From assembly GCF_001612665.1 (NCBI RefSeq), contig NZ_BDAX01000021.1:62001-126000 (forward strand): a DNA stretch of 64,000 nucleotides, read 5' to 3'. Under the pieces are notes generated by a model. That model was not told the origin of the DNA and did no database searches. It saw nothing but the letters and a program-made list of their open reading frames with translations. How positions within the stretch are numbered: position 1 is the stretch's first letter; each line of letters starts with the position of its first letter. The DNA comes from Nocardia alba NBRC 108234. Its GTDB lineage: Bacteria; Actinomycetota; Actinomycetes; Mycobacteriales; Mycobacteriaceae. The translations under genes were made by a program, and so were the position numbers. Below are positions 8,614 through 17,563 of this stretch, in pieces.

Positions 8614-9129
8614 ATGAACGCCAAGCTGATCGCCGCCCTCGCCGCTTCCGCCGCCGCCACCGCGCTGTTCGTCACCGGTTGCAGCGACGACGCGGGCACC
8701 GCCGCCCCGAGCAGCACGGGGTCGGCAGCCCCCGCCCCGGCCGCGGGCAAGTCTGCCGCCAAGGTCGACGGGAAGGAATTCACCGCGAAGTTCGACACCA
8801 CCTGCTCCAAGCAGGGTGGCACCCTCGCGCTGGCGCTCACCGACACGGCCAACGCCACCTACGGCAGCCTCTCGGTCGGCGCGACGGTCGAAGGCGACAA
8901 AGTCCAGGCGGTCGCCATCGGCGGCAGCAAGGGCGGCGCCAACGGTCTGCCCTACGCCGTGGGCTACGGCAACGGCCAGCCCGGCGGTTCCGCGACCCTG
9001 GTCAAGGACGGCAATACCTACCGCATCACCGGCGAGGGCGTCAGCGCCGACATGACCAACCCGCTGGCGGGCCCGTCGACGGCCAAGTTCGACATCACCT
9101 TCGCCTGCTCCACCATCGTCGGCGCCTGA
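8614..9129 (+). CDS. LpqH-type (19-kDa antigen family) lipoprotein
   Basis: Surface lipoprotein of 171 aa. The signal peptide ends in the lipobox LFVTGC (cysteine near residue 23), followed by a low-complexity Ala/Ser/Pro linker. The C-terminal domain resembles the mycobacterial 19-kDa antigen, with two cysteines (TTCSKQGG and FACST) that probably form the family disulfide, and the NTYRITGEGVSADMTNPLAG segment matching the typical KITGTA...DMANP region. The ATG at 8614 is chosen because it begins a proper signal peptide; the longer frame from 8527 adds noise. Function is unclear; mycobacterial homologues are exported immunodominant lipoproteins. Confidence 0.85.
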   Translation: MNAKLIAALAASAAATALFVTGCSDDAGTAAPSSTGSAAPAPAAGKSAAKVDGKEFTAKFDTTCSKQGGTLALALTDTANATYGSLSVGATVEGDKVQAVAIGGSKGGANGLPYAVGYGNGQPGGSATLVKDGNTYRITGEGVSADMTNPLAGPSTAKFDITFACSTIVGA

Positions 9130-9168
9130 ACCTTCGCGACCCGGTCGACATCCATCCAAGGAGAAATC

Positions 9169-9969
9169 ATGAAATCCAAGCTGCGTGCGGCCGCGGTCGC
9201 CTTCGGAATCCTCGCCATCGGCTACTACCTCTACTACGGACTCACCTACACCCCCGACGAATACACCGGTGCGATGCTCGGCTGGGTCGGTCCCCAGATG
9301 GCCCTGCCGATCATCGCGCTCACCATCGTCCCGATCGTCTTCGCCTTCACCGGCGACGGCATTCTCGAAGCCTTCACCGGCCGCAACAGCAGCGAGTTCC
9401 GCGACGCCGCGGTCGGTATCGGCACCATCACCTCGTTCCGGCAGACCGGTGTCTCGGTGAACGACCAACCACAGATCAAGATCGCTTTCCGGGTCGAGGG
9501 GTCCGACGGAAAGGTCTTCGACTCGCACGCCAAGATGATCGTTCCGCTCACCGAACTGGGCCTGTTGCAGCCGGGCGTGGTCCTGCCGGTCCGGTACCTG
9601 CCGGGTCGCACCGACAAGGTCGAGGTCGACCGCTCCGGCGACAACGGCGCCGCCCAGCGCGCCATGAACGAATCCCTCATCCGCAAGGGCATCACCACGC
9701 GCGGCAAGCTCGACATCGCCGATCGCGGCATCGCCGCCCAGGCGGTGGTTCGCAGCCTGGATGTCCCCGGCCGCATCCGCGGCGGCTACACCGAGGTCGC
9801 GCTCGGTCTGGTGGTCACCCGCCCGAACGGCACCACGTTCGAGACCCGCGCCGAGAAGTACCTGCCGCCCACCGCCGTCGGACAGGTGCAGGTCGGCCGA
9901 ATCGTGCAGGTGCACTACCTGCCCGGCAACGAGCAAGAGGTGGTGATCGCCCTTCCGGTCAACGCCTGA
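9169..9969 (+). CDS. Membrane protein with duplicated extracytoplasmic domain
   Basis: A 266-aa protein with two hydrophobic segments (about residues 5-25 and 42-62) followed by two related soluble modules. Module 1 (about 83-155) and module 2 (about 185-262) both end in a VxVxYLPG-type strand (VLPVRYLPGRTD, VQVHYLPGNEQ), indicating internal duplication. No enzyme motif is visible. AAGGAG sits 7 nt before the ATG. It lies 39 bp after the LpqH-like gene with no terminator between, so the two are probably co-transcribed and may act together at the envelope. Confidence 0.75.
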   Translation: MKSKLRAAAVAFGILAIGYYLYYGLTYTPDEYTGAMLGWVGPQMALPIIALTIVPIVFAFTGDGILEAFTGRNSSEFRDAAVGIGTITSFRQTGVSVNDQPQIKIAFRVEGSDGKVFDSHAKMIVPLTELGLLQPGVVLPVRYLPGRTDKVEVDRSGDNGAAQRAMNESLIRKGITTRGKLDIADRGIAAQAVVRSLDVPGRIRGGYTEVALGLVVTRPNGTTFETRAEKYLPPTAVGQVQVGRIVQVHYLPGNEQEVVIALPVNA

Positions 9970-9985
9970 TGACAACGTCACTCGC

Positions 9986-10044
9986 ACTCGGCGCGCGCTG
10001 TGCCTGATCCATCAAGGATCGCCCACGGCGCGCGCCGAGTTTTG
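9986..10044 (+). terminator. Long-stem terminator before the PhoX gene
   Basis: A perfect 13-bp stem (ACTCGGCGCGCGC 9986-9998 / GCGCGCGCCGAGT 10028-10040) is followed by TTTT. The 29-nt loop contains a nested 5-bp hairpin GATCC/GGATC. Confidence 0.75.
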
Positions 10045-10125
10045 GTCGACCGTTCATCTACGCGTTCCCGATGGCTCGCTTGCGCTGCTTACGGTGCCCG
10101 GAGTCCGTTCTACTCAGGAGTCACC

Positions 10126-12189
10126 GTGAGTCCGAAACCGCTCGCCCTGTTCGTCAAGCACGACGGTCAGTCGGCACGCGCCGCCCTGACCTGTGAATAC
10201 AAGTGCGGCAACGCCTGTTTCCACGAGCCCCCGAACACCTCAGAGGGCGCCTACTTCGGTGACATCGTCAGCGGCCTCAACCGCCGTGGCCTGATCAAGG
10301 GCGGCGCGGCCGCGGTGCTGGCTGTCGGCGCCGCGAGTGCGCTCGCCGCCTGTGGTGACGACTCCGACGCCGCGAAGACCCCCGCCCCGACGCCGGCCGG
10401 AACCCCCGGCACCGGAACGGCTTTCACCGCTGTGGCGCCGAACAAGGAAGACGCGCTGACCATTCCGGAGGGCTACGACCAGCAGGTCGTTATCCGCTGG
10501 GGTGACCCGATCTTCGCCGACGCCCCCGCGTTCGACTTCGAGAAGCAGACCGCGGCCGCGCAGGCCAAGCAGTTCGGCTACAACAACGACTTCGCCGCGC
10601 TGATCCCGATCGAGGGCCAGGCCAACGGCTACCTGCTGGTGGTCAACCACGAGTACACCACCGGCCCGATGATGTTCCGCGGCTACGACAAGGCCAAGCC
10701 GACCGATGAGCAGATCGCGATCACCAAGGCCGCGCACGGCATGGCCGTGGTCGAGGTCAAGGGCGAAGCGGGCTCGGGCAAGCTCACCCCCGTCTTCGGC
10801 AAGTACAACCGCCGCATCACCGCCGAGACCGAGTTCCTGCTCACCGGTCCGGCCGCGGGCAGCGCGTTCACCGTCACCAGCGCCGACGCTTCCGGCACCA
10901 AGGTGCTCGGCACCTTCGCCAACTGCGCGGGCGGTGTAACTCCTTGGGGCACAGTGCTTTCCGGTGAAGAGAACTTCAACGGCTACTTCGCCAACGGTGA
11001 CCTGGCCTCCGATCCGCAGGGCCGGGTGAAGCGCTACGGCTTCGCCAAGGGCGGCACCCCGAACCAGTGGGAGCGCACCGACAAGCGCTTCGATCTGAGC
11101 AAGGAACCCAACGAGGCCAACCGTTTCGGCTACGTCGTCGAGGTCAACCCGTGGGATGCCTCCGCTACGCCGATCAAGCACTCCGCGATGGGTCGCCTCA
11201 AGCACGAGGGCGCCACGATCTACGTCACCGATTCCGGTGACGTCGTCTCCTACACCGGCGACGACGAGAAGTTCGACTACATGTACAAGTTCATCTCCTC
11301 GCGCAAGATGCAGTCCGGCACCGGCGCCTCCGCGATGCGCCACAACCTGACCATCCTCGACGCGGGCACCCTCTACGTCGCCAAGCTCACCGGCGACCAC
11401 CCGGACAAGATCGACGGCAGCGGCGCGGTCCCCTCCGACAAGGGCTTCACCGGCAAGGGCCAGTGGATTCCGCTGCTCGAGACCGGCGCCGACGGCAAGG
11501 GTAAGTCCCTGGTCGACGGCATGTCCGCCGCCGAGGTCGCGGTGTTCACCCGGCTGGCCGCCGACAAGGTCGGCGCCACCAAGATGGACCGTCCCGAGGA
11601 CTTCGAGGCCAACCCGTACACCGGCAAGGTCTACGTGGCGCTCACCAACAACGACAACCGCGCCAAGGACGAGAAGGTCGCGGGCGTCGACGAGGCCAAC
11701 CCGCGCAAGCTGAACAAGAACGGTCAGGTCCTCGAGCTCACCGACAACCACACCGGCACCGACTTCACCTGGTCGCTGCTGCTGGTCTGCGGTGACCCCG
11801 CCGCCGCCGACACCTACTTCGCCGGTTTCGACAAGACCAAGGTGAGCCCGATCTCCTGCCCGGACAACCTGGCCTTCGATCCGTACGGCAACCTGTGGAT
11901 CTCCACCGACGGCAACGCCCTCAAGACCAACGACGGCCTGTTCTCGGTGATCCTCGACGGCCCCAACCGCGGTGAGACCAAGCAGTTCCTCACCGTGCCC
12001 AAGGGCGCCGAGACCTGCGGTCCGATCGTCACCGAATCCCACGTCATCGTCTCGGTCCAGCACCCCGGCGAGGCCGATGACGCCACCCCGGACAACCCGC
12101 AGTCCCACTGGCCCGACGGCGGCACCTCCCAGCCGCGTCCCGCCGTGGCGGTCGTCTGGAAGAAGAACGGCGGACGAATCGGCGTCTAG
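10126..12189 (+). CDS. PhoX-family (DUF839) Tat-exported phosphatase
   Basis: Predicted exported alkaline phosphatase or phosphodiesterase (687 aa) of the PhoX family, Ca/Fe-dependent enzymes that release phosphate from organic esters outside the membrane. The N-terminus carries the family CxxxCGNACFH segment, then a twin-arginine region NRRGLIKGG and LAACGDD, which also reads as a lipobox near residue 84, so it may be a Tat lipoprotein. Family landmarks include VNHEYT, SGEENFNGYF and CPDNLAFDPYGNLW. GTG at 10126 was chosen because CAGGAG precedes it by 5 nt; the frame extends to 10000 but overlaps the terminator stem. No Pho-box was searched for successfully. Confidence 0.85.
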   Translation: MSPKPLALFVKHDGQSARAALTCEYKCGNACFHEPPNTSEGAYFGDIVSGLNRRGLIKGGAAAVLAVGAASALAACGDDSDAAKTPAPTPAGTPGTGTAFTAVAPNKEDALTIPEGYDQQVVIRWGDPIFADAPAFDFEKQTAAAQAKQFGYNNDFAALIPIEGQANGYLLVVNHEYTTGPMMFRGYDKAKPTDEQIAITKAAHGMAVVEVKGEAGSGKLTPVFGKYNRRITAETEFLLTGPAAGSAFTVTSADASGTKVLGTFANCAGGVTPWGTVLSGEENFNGYFANGDLASDPQGRVKRYGFAKGGTPNQWERTDKRFDLSKEPNEANRFGYVVEVNPWDASATPIKHSAMGRLKHEGATIYVTDSGDVVSYTGDDEKFDYMYKFISSRKMQSGTGASAMRHNLTILDAGTLYVAKLTGDHPDKIDGSGAVPSDKGFTGKGQWIPLLETGADGKGKSLVDGMSAAEVAVFTRLAADKVGATKMDRPEDFEANPYTGKVYVALTNNDNRAKDEKVAGVDEANPRKLNKNGQVLELTDNHTGTDFTWSLLLVCGDPAAADTYFAGFDKTKVSPISCPDNLAFDPYGNLWISTDGNALKTNDGLFSVILDGPNRGETKQFLTVPKGAETCGPIVTESHVIVSVQHPGEADDATPDNPQSHWPDGGTSQPRPAVAVVWKKNGGRIGV

Positions 12190-12211
12190 CCGACCCCCGA
12201 TCCGCTGACGA

Positions 12212-12244
12212 AACCGCTACTCGGCTGGGCGAGTGGCGGTTTTG
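12212..12244. terminator. Bidirectional terminator between phoX-like and GH25 genes
   Basis: A 12-bp stem AACCGCTACTCG / CGAGTGGCGGTT (one T-G wobble) with a 6-nt loop is followed by TTT on the plus strand and by A/T on the other side. It sits between convergent genes. Confidence 0.7.
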
Positions 12245-12256
12245 TCATGTCTGCCC

Positions 12257-12991
12257 TCAGCTGCTGCCGAACAGTCCCGACATGTTGGCGAAGCGGGCGA
12301 GGTCGCCTTGCGCGCCGCTGTAGATGTTGACGTCGGTGCCGCCGTGGATGCCGGGGACGGCGCCGCGGTCGGTGGTCTGCCAGAAGGTCCAGGCGGGCCA
12401 GTTGCCGGGGACCTCGGGCTGGTCGCCGCCGCTGTAGTCGGCGATCCAGAGCGGGTATCGGGTGAAGGCGTCGGTATCGGCCATCGCGGTCTGCCAGAAG
12501 TGGGGGTAGGTGTAGATGATGGGCGTGCGGCCGGTGAGGGTCTGCACCGTGGCGAGGTAGCGGTGGGTCCAGTCGATGAGCGCGGCGGGGGGCAGGCCGC
12601 CCGTGGTTTCCAGGTCGAGCACCGGGGGCAGGTCGAGGGGCCCGTTCTGGCCGAGGACCGTCGCCGCGTACATCGCCGCCTGCGGTTCCGGCGGTAGTTC
12701 GGGCCGGGCGAAATGGTAGGTGCCGCGTGCCACCCCGGCGACGCGCATGAGAACGCTGTCCTGCACGAAGAACGGGTTGATGTAGTTCAACCCCTCGGTG
12801 GCCTTCACCATCGCGAACTGGTGCCCGGCCGCGCGCACCGCGTGCCAGTCGATCATCCGGCCGTCCACATGCTGCCAGGACGACACATCCGGCCCGGTGG
12901 GCTCCGCCTGCGCGGTAGCGGGTAGCGCGCAGGCCAGGGCGATGAGCGCAATACAACCACGAACCGTCGAACTCCAGCGCTTGGTGTTCAT
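12257..12991 (-). CDS. Secreted GH25 lysozyme-like muramidase
   Basis: Peptidoglycan hydrolase of glycoside hydrolase family 25 (244 aa), cutting the MurNAc-GlcNAc bond outside the cell. A Sec signal peptide ends near AQAEP (residue 30). GH25 landmarks in order: GPDVSSWQ (active-site Asp), VKATEG, GTYHFARP, VLDLET (catalytic Asp/Glu), IIYTYPHFW, LWIADYSG and WTFWQTTD. Length matches the bare catalytic domain without a wall-binding module. It is monocistronic, convergent with the phosphatase gene. Confidence 0.88.
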   Translation of the reverse strand: MNTKRWSSTVRGCIALIALACALPATAQAEPTGPDVSSWQHVDGRMIDWHAVRAAGHQFAMVKATEGLNYINPFFVQDSVLMRVAGVARGTYHFARPELPPEPQAAMYAATVLGQNGPLDLPPVLDLETTGGLPPAALIDWTHRYLATVQTLTGRTPIIYTYPHFWQTAMADTDAFTRYPLWIADYSGGDQPEVPGNWPAWTFWQTTDRGAVPGIHGGTDVNIYSGAQGDLARFANMSGLFGSS

Positions 12992-13122
12992 GGGCGTCGA
13001 CCGTAGTGACTCGGCGCGGGCGTGACCAGCGGTGTTGGTGTGTGTCTGGGAATAGTTACCGAAAGCCTGTCGGCCTGTGCCCGTATCTTGGTCCCGACAT
13101 CGGCTGACAGGAAGTGGTGGGC

Positions 13123-13809
13123 ATGGCGCGCAAGCGTGAGACGCGGTTCGAGCCGGCGGTGGCGAAGCCGGGGTCGCTGCGACCCGCGGTCTCGCCCGGC
13201 GACGACCCGATCGACGAGCTATCCGTGACCGACGTCGAGTATCGCGATACGGATTTCGCCGAGCGCCACGTCTCCGGGGTGAGCATCGAGGCCTGCCTGT
13301 TCGACAGTGTCCGGTTTCCGAGCACGCTGCGCCACAGCACCATCGCCGAATCCACGCTGCGCGTCTGCGATCTGGCCAATGTCGCCGCCGACGATTCCTC
13401 GATGATCGAGAGCCTCGTCGACAACGGTCGTCTCACCGGACTGTCCTGGACCGCGGGCGTGCTGCGCGACGTGGCGATCGAATCCACGCGCGCCGACCTG
13501 TCGTCCTTCGCGCAAACCCGCATGCGCACGGTCGTGTTCCGTGACTGCGACCTACGTCAAGCCGACTTCCAGGGCACCGAGTTCCGCAACGTCCGCTTCG
13601 AACGCTGCAACCTCGTCGGCGCCCGCTTCACCGGCGCCCGCATCCAGCAGAACCTGCGCTTCGAGGACTGCGACCTCACCGGCCTCTACGGCATCACCGC
13701 GCTGCGCGGCGCCACCATCAACGGCGGCGACCCGCAGGGGCTGGCGGCAACGCTCGCGCGTGAACTCGGCATCGTCGTCGAATGGAATACCGATCTCGAC
13801 GAGAACTAG
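13123..13809 (+). CDS. Pentapeptide-repeat protein
   Basis: Soluble protein (228 aa) dominated by A(D/N)Lxx-type pentapeptides that fold as a right-handed four-sided beta-helix. Clear repeats include CDLRQADFQGTEFRNVRF and CNLVGARF. Some pentapeptide proteins mimic DNA and protect gyrase, but most have no known role, and this one lacks diagnostic features. ATG at 13123 follows AGGAAG by 8 nt; an in-frame GTG at 13114 overlaps that site. Its stop overlaps the convergent hydrolase stop in a shared CTAG. Confidence 0.85.
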   Translation: MARKRETRFEPAVAKPGSLRPAVSPGDDPIDELSVTDVEYRDTDFAERHVSGVSIEACLFDSVRFPSTLRHSTIAESTLRVCDLANVAADDSSMIESLVDNGRLTGLSWTAGVLRDVAIESTRADLSSFAQTRMRTVVFRDCDLRQADFQGTEFRNVRFERCNLVGARFTGARIQQNLRFEDCDLTGLYGITALRGATINGGDPQGLAATLARELGIVVEWNTDLDEN

Positions 13810-15146
13810 CCGAGCCAATCGAGAACCGAAGCGGCGGTCCAGGATTGCTGCATGCTGCCCAGCGGCGCACCGGTGTACGGCTCGTAGTACTCGGCGAAGC
13901 TGCCGTCGCTGGCCTGGCGCAGACCTTCGGCGCGCAGCATGTAGGAGCGTTCCGCCCAGCCTCGGCGCGCGAAGGCCCAGGAGAACAGCCAGCTCATGAC
14001 CGGCCAGACAGGACCACGCCAATATTCGCGGGGACGGAAGTCCTTGGAGACCGGGGACGTCGAGGGGGGCAGGGCGTAGCGCAGATCGGGGTGGCCGCAG
14101 AAGCGCGGGCCCTCGAAGGTGTTGAGCAGGGCGCGCTCGGCGTGGCGCGACAGGCCGCCCGAGAGCAGCGGGGCGAACATGGCGAGGGTCTCGGTGCTGA
14201 TCCAGCGTTGCAGGCGAACGTCGTAATCCTTTGCCGCGCCGGTCCGTTCGTCGGCGGTGGCGACCACGCCCGCGCGGAAGCGCTCGGCCCAGCCGTGCAG
14301 TTCGCGGACGTCGGCGTGTGGTTGCTTGTACTCCTCGCCGATATCGGCGAGCACCTCGCAGGCCAGCGCGAAGATCGCGGAGACGAACACGTCCTCCACG
14401 GCGAAACTCATCACCGAGGTGAGCTGGAAATCGTCGTAGTTCGCGCGCCGCATCTGCTCGACCAGCCACAGATAGCGGTCGTACTCACGGTCGCTCGGCC
14501 GCTGGGTGGGGTCGGAGACGATCGAGGTGTCCGCGCGACGATACGGCGGAAGATCCATCCCCGGAACAACATTGGCGTAGGCGCGGTCCCAGCGCGGCGA
14601 ATTGTCCATCCCGGATTCCCAGCCGTGATACAGCGTGATCCGCCCGGTTTCCTTGGGGTCGCGGGCGTGCGCGAGCCAGCGGTGCCAGCGCACCAGATCC
14701 GGCCAGCGGCGGTTCAGGAATTCCTCGGCGACCGCGCGGGTGGAGCGGCCGTGCCTGCGGGAATGGTCCAGGATGCGCTGCACGGCGATGGCGTGCACCG
14801 GCGGCTGGGTGATGCCGGAGGTATCGGGGCCATCGGGGGCATTGCTCGCCAGCTTGCGACATTCCCACCGCGCGGGCCCGGGAAAATACCCGTCCACACC
14901 GTTGGCGAACACGATGTGCGGGATCATCCCGTTCTTCCACTGCGCCGACAGCAGCGTGTCGAGCTCGACCACGGCCCGCTCCACGCTCAACGGCGCCAGC
15001 CCCACCGCGACGAACGCCGCGTCCCAGCTCCACATATGGGGATAGAGGCGGGGCGCGGCGCTGGTCATCGTGCCCAGGTCGTTGCCCCGCAGGAGGTAGG
15101 CGGCGCGGGCCGCGAGCTGCGTCGAGGTGAAACCTGGGTCGGTCAT
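13806..15146 (-). CDS. ggh: GH63 glucosylglycerate hydrolase
   Basis: Predicted cytoplasmic glycosidase (446 aa) that hydrolyses the compatible solute glucosylglycerate to glucose and glycerate; mycobacteria use this during recovery from nitrogen limitation. Length equals that of the characterised Mycolicibacterium hassiacum enzyme as I recall it. Acidic residues fall at the expected places: Asp42 in MWSWDAAF, Asp181 in ESGMDNSPRWD and Glu419 in SFAEYYEP. YWRGPVWPVMSW is another family signature. Mannosylglycerate hydrolase is the main alternative specificity. A glycerate kinase gene lies 18 kb away (33576-34703) and could use the released glycerate. Confidence 0.8.
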   Translation of the reverse strand: MTDPGFTSTQLAARAAYLLRGNDLGTMTSAAPRLYPHMWSWDAAFVAVGLAPLSVERAVVELDTLLSAQWKNGMIPHIVFANGVDGYFPGPARWECRKLASNAPDGPDTSGITQPPVHAIAVQRILDHSRRHGRSTRAVAEEFLNRRWPDLVRWHRWLAHARDPKETGRITLYHGWESGMDNSPRWDRAYANVVPGMDLPPYRRADTSIVSDPTQRPSDREYDRYLWLVEQMRRANYDDFQLTSVMSFAVEDVFVSAIFALACEVLADIGEEYKQPHADVRELHGWAERFRAGVVATADERTGAAKDYDVRLQRWISTETLAMFAPLLSGGLSRHAERALLNTFEGPRFCGHPDLRYALPPSTSPVSKDFRPREYWRGPVWPVMSWLFSWAFARRGWAERSYMLRAEGLRQASDGSFAEYYEPYTGAPLGSMQQSWTAASVLDWLG

Positions 15147-15200
15147 CTATCTATTCTGCGGTGGAGCAGGCCCGATGGCATCCCGACAGCGCTGTGACGA

Positions 15201-15743
15201 TCAGTACCCGGCTTGACGCGGCGTGTTCTGGGCGGCCGATCCGACCGAGCTGAGCATGGTGGTGATGCACAGCCCCACCACCAGGTTGATCGCCGCGGTC
15301 GCGATCTTGGCATCCAGATCGGCGGCCAGGGTGAACGGCAGAATCACCGCCACGGCGGTGAGGAGCAGACAGATCCAGGTGAAGAACGTGAGCGGGCTCG
15401 GCATGGCGAGCAACAACACCATCAGCAGGGCCGTGGCCAGCAGCGCGGCGCCCGCGGCGGCGATGGCGTAGGAGGTGGTGGAGACGCTGCCGTACGCGCC
15501 CGCGCCTTCGGGCGCGAGGATCGCGATGCCGAGCACACCGCGGATCAGCATGATCGCGACCACCACCAGCAACGCGGCCACGACGGCCGTGCCGATGCCG
15601 CCTGCCCACAGCTTGCCCACATTGACCTTGGGCTCCGGTTCGCCCTGTGGATACGGGGGCTGGCCCTGGCCGTACTGGGGCTGGCCCTGGTGCTGGGGGT
15701 ACTGCGGGTCCGCTGGTCCGTAGTTGTACCGGGGATCGGTCAT
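15201..15743 (-). CDS. Four-span membrane protein with Pro/Gln-rich N-terminus (DUF6069-like)
   Basis: A 180-aa integral membrane protein. The first 38 residues are a disordered Pro/Gln/Tyr-rich cytoplasmic tail (YGQGQPPYPQGEPEP), followed by four hydrophobic segments at about 48-68, 92-112, 115-137 and 147-167. The arrangement matches small actinobacterial proteins usually labelled DUF6069; that label is from memory and no function is known. It lies downstream of and divergent from the SDR gene. Confidence 0.65.
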   Translation of the reverse strand: MTDPRYNYGPADPQYPQHQGQPQYGQGQPPYPQGEPEPKVNVGKLWAGGIGTAVVAALLVVVAIMLIRGVLGIAILAPEGAGAYGSVSTTSYAIAAAGAALLATALLMVLLLAMPSPLTFFTWICLLLTAVAVILPFTLAADLDAKIATAAINLVVGLCITTMLSSVGSAAQNTPRQAGY

Positions 15744-15828
15744 AGTCCGACGGTACTAGCCGGTGCGGCCATCCGCTGGGGGAAACGGTCACGGCGTCGA
15801 GATCCGCGTGCCCGCTAGCGTGGCAGGT

Positions 15829-16518
15829 ATGACGGTGACCAGTACTCCCGCCCCGACCGCACTCATCACCGGCGCGAGCCGTGGACTCGGCGCCGCGATC
15901 GCCCGCGAGCTCGCGCCCACCCACGACCTGCTGCTCGGCGCCAGATCCGCCGACGCGCTGAAGCCGATTCTCACCGAGCTGCCGGCGGCGACGGGCTGGC
16001 CGGTCGCGCTCACCGACTATCCCGCGGTGGCCGCGGCCGCCGAACGGATAACCCGGCTCGATGTGCTGGTGCACAACGCGGGAATCGCGGACCTCGGGAC
16101 GGTCGCCGAGTCGTCGGTCGAGCAGTGGCGCGAAACCCTCGAGGTGAACCTGATCGCGGTCGCCGAGCTGACGAGGGTGTTGTTGCCCGCGCTGCGCGCC
16201 GCGAACGGGCATGTGGTGCTGATCAATTCGGGTGCGGGATTGCGTGCGCATCCCGGCTGGGGTTCCTACGCGGCGAGCAAGTTCGGGCTGCGCGCCCTGG
16301 CCGACGCGCTGCGTCAGGAGGAGCCGTCGCTGCGGGTGACCTCGCTGTTCCCCGGTCGCATCGACACCGATATGCAGCGCGCGATCGTCGCCGCCGAGGG
16401 GCGTGAGTACCAGCCGTCGGAGTTCCTGTCCGCCGAAACGGTGGCCGGGGCCGTGCGAACCGCTGTCGACACCCCGCGTGACGCGCATCCCACCGAGATC
16501 GTGCTGCGGCCCCGCTGA
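15829..16518 (+). CDS. Short-chain dehydrogenase/reductase
   Basis: Cytoplasmic NAD(P)-dependent oxidoreductase (229 aa) of the classical SDR family. The Rossmann cofactor motif is TGASRGLG near residue 13, the structural motif is VHNAGIAD, and the catalytic triad includes serine in LINSGAG and the YAASK motif near residue 145. The ATG at 15829 starts immediately before the first strand; in-frame sequence to 15763 lacks a ribosome site. The substrate cannot be predicted. The dispersed element begins 105 bp after its stop. Confidence 0.9.
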   Translation: MTVTSTPAPTALITGASRGLGAAIARELAPTHDLLLGARSADALKPILTELPAATGWPVALTDYPAVAAAAERITRLDVLVHNAGIADLGTVAESSVEQWRETLEVNLIAVAELTRVLLPALRAANGHVVLINSGAGLRAHPGWGSYAASKFGLRALADALRQEEPSLRVTSLFPGRIDTDMQRAIVAAEGREYQPSEFLSAETVAGAVRTAVDTPRDAHPTEIVLRPR

Positions 16519-16623
16519 CCGCGATTCGGTAAGGTCGCCGATACCGCTTCCAGGGGCCCGGAATTCGCATAACGGTCTCCGTCGGTTCAGACGTTCGATG
16601 AATTCGGTGGGTACAGTCCCGCT

Positions 16624-16731
16624 GGTTCTCGGCGCGCCTCCGCCGATGGACTGACCGAAGGGTGCGACGAAGGAGTGCCCGTAGGGAGGGAAGAGGTGGA
16701 GTTCAGCGCCGAGAACCGCGGCGCCGGCCGC
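16624..16731 (+). repeat. Dispersed structured element, copy 1
   Basis: First of three related elements. A 12-bp perfect inverted repeat GGTTCTCGGCGC (16624-16635) / GCGCCGAGAACC (16706-16717) encloses a core of 46 nt (16648-16693). A second hairpin, GCGGC-GCCG-GCCGC (16718-16731), follows. The 94-bp body differs from copy 2 at three positions only. It lies between two plus-strand genes, in their sense orientation, ending 25 bp before the deacetylase start. No family name is recognised. Confidence 0.85.
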
Positions 16732-16756
16732 AATGATTTCGAGTAGGGGTTCGGAA

Positions 16757-17563
16757 GTGGATAGACGTCGAATGCTGGCGCTGTTGGCCGCGGGTACCGC
16801 CGTGGCGCTGACCGGCTGCGCGACCGCTGAGGGTGAGACCGTCGAGGCCGGTTCCGCCGGTGAGATCCCCACACCGCGGCTGCCCGCGCCGACCCCCGTC
16901 CAGCCCCTGCTCCCGCCCCCGCCGGGCGGCCCGAAGTCGATCATCCCCCCGAAGCCCATCACCGCGTTGCCCGGCCAGGGGCTCACCATGGCCCTGACGG
17001 TCGACGACGGCGTCAGCCCGGAAGTGGTCGGCGCGTATGTGAAATGGGCGAAGGACACCGGCGCGCGCTTCACCTTCTTCGTCACCGGCTACTACGAGTC
17101 CTGGACGATCCACCGCAACGAGCTGCGCCCGCTGGTTGATTCCGGCCAGATCCAGCTCGGCAACCACACCTGGGACCACGCCGCCCTCACCAAGATCAGC
17201 TCCACCGAGGTAGCCGACCAGCTCGGACGCACGAAAACGTTCCTGCGCAACAACTTCGGCGTCGACGGCACCCCGTTCTACCGCCCGCCGTTCGGATATC
17301 ACAACGCCGCCGTCGACAAGGTGGCCGCCGATCTCGGCTACACCGTCCCCACCATGTGGTACGGCTCGCTGTCCGACTCGGGCCTGATCACCGAGGAATA
17401 CCTGCTCGAGTGCGCCGACAAGTACTTCGCGGCCCAGTCGATCATCATCGGCCACGCCAACTTCCCCCCGGTCACCCACTGCTACGGCCAACTGGTCGAC
17501 ATCATCAGGGCACGCAACCTGTCGCTGGTGACGCTCAATGACGTTCTGCAGGTGCAAGCCTGA
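16757..17563 (+). CDS. Polysaccharide deacetylase (NodB-domain) lipoprotein
   Basis: Exported metal-dependent carbohydrate deacetylase (268 aa), CE4/NodB type, acting on N-acetyl groups of wall glycans. The N-terminus VDRRRMLALLAAGTA ends in the lipobox ALTGC (about residue 23), then a Pro-rich linker to residue 65. Catalytic motifs: TVDDGV (motif 1, Val replacing the usual Phe), GNHTWDH (metal histidines), RPPFGYHN and a late GHANF. GTG at 16757 is chosen because it directly precedes the RRR-type signal; the ATG at 16733 has no ribosome site. Its leader contains dispersed-element copy 1. Confidence 0.85.
   Translation: MDRRRMLALLAAGTAVALTGCATAEGETVEAGSAGEIPTPRLPAPTPVQPLLPPPPGGPKSIIPPKPITALPGQGLTMALTVDDGVSPEVVGAYVKWAKDTGARFTFFVTGYYESWTIHRNELRPLVDSGQIQLGNHTWDHAALTKISSTEVADQLGRTKTFLRNNFGVDGTPFYRPPFGYHNAAVDKVAADLGYTVPTMWYGSLSDSGLITEEYLLECADKYFAAQSIIIGHANFPPVTHCYGQLVDIIRARNLSLVTLNDVLQVQA

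Noticed and set aside
15151..17085. Long minus-strand frames containing a peptide repeated in three places
   Set aside because: The shared peptide is only the translation of the dispersed element; the frames are antisense to clear genes.
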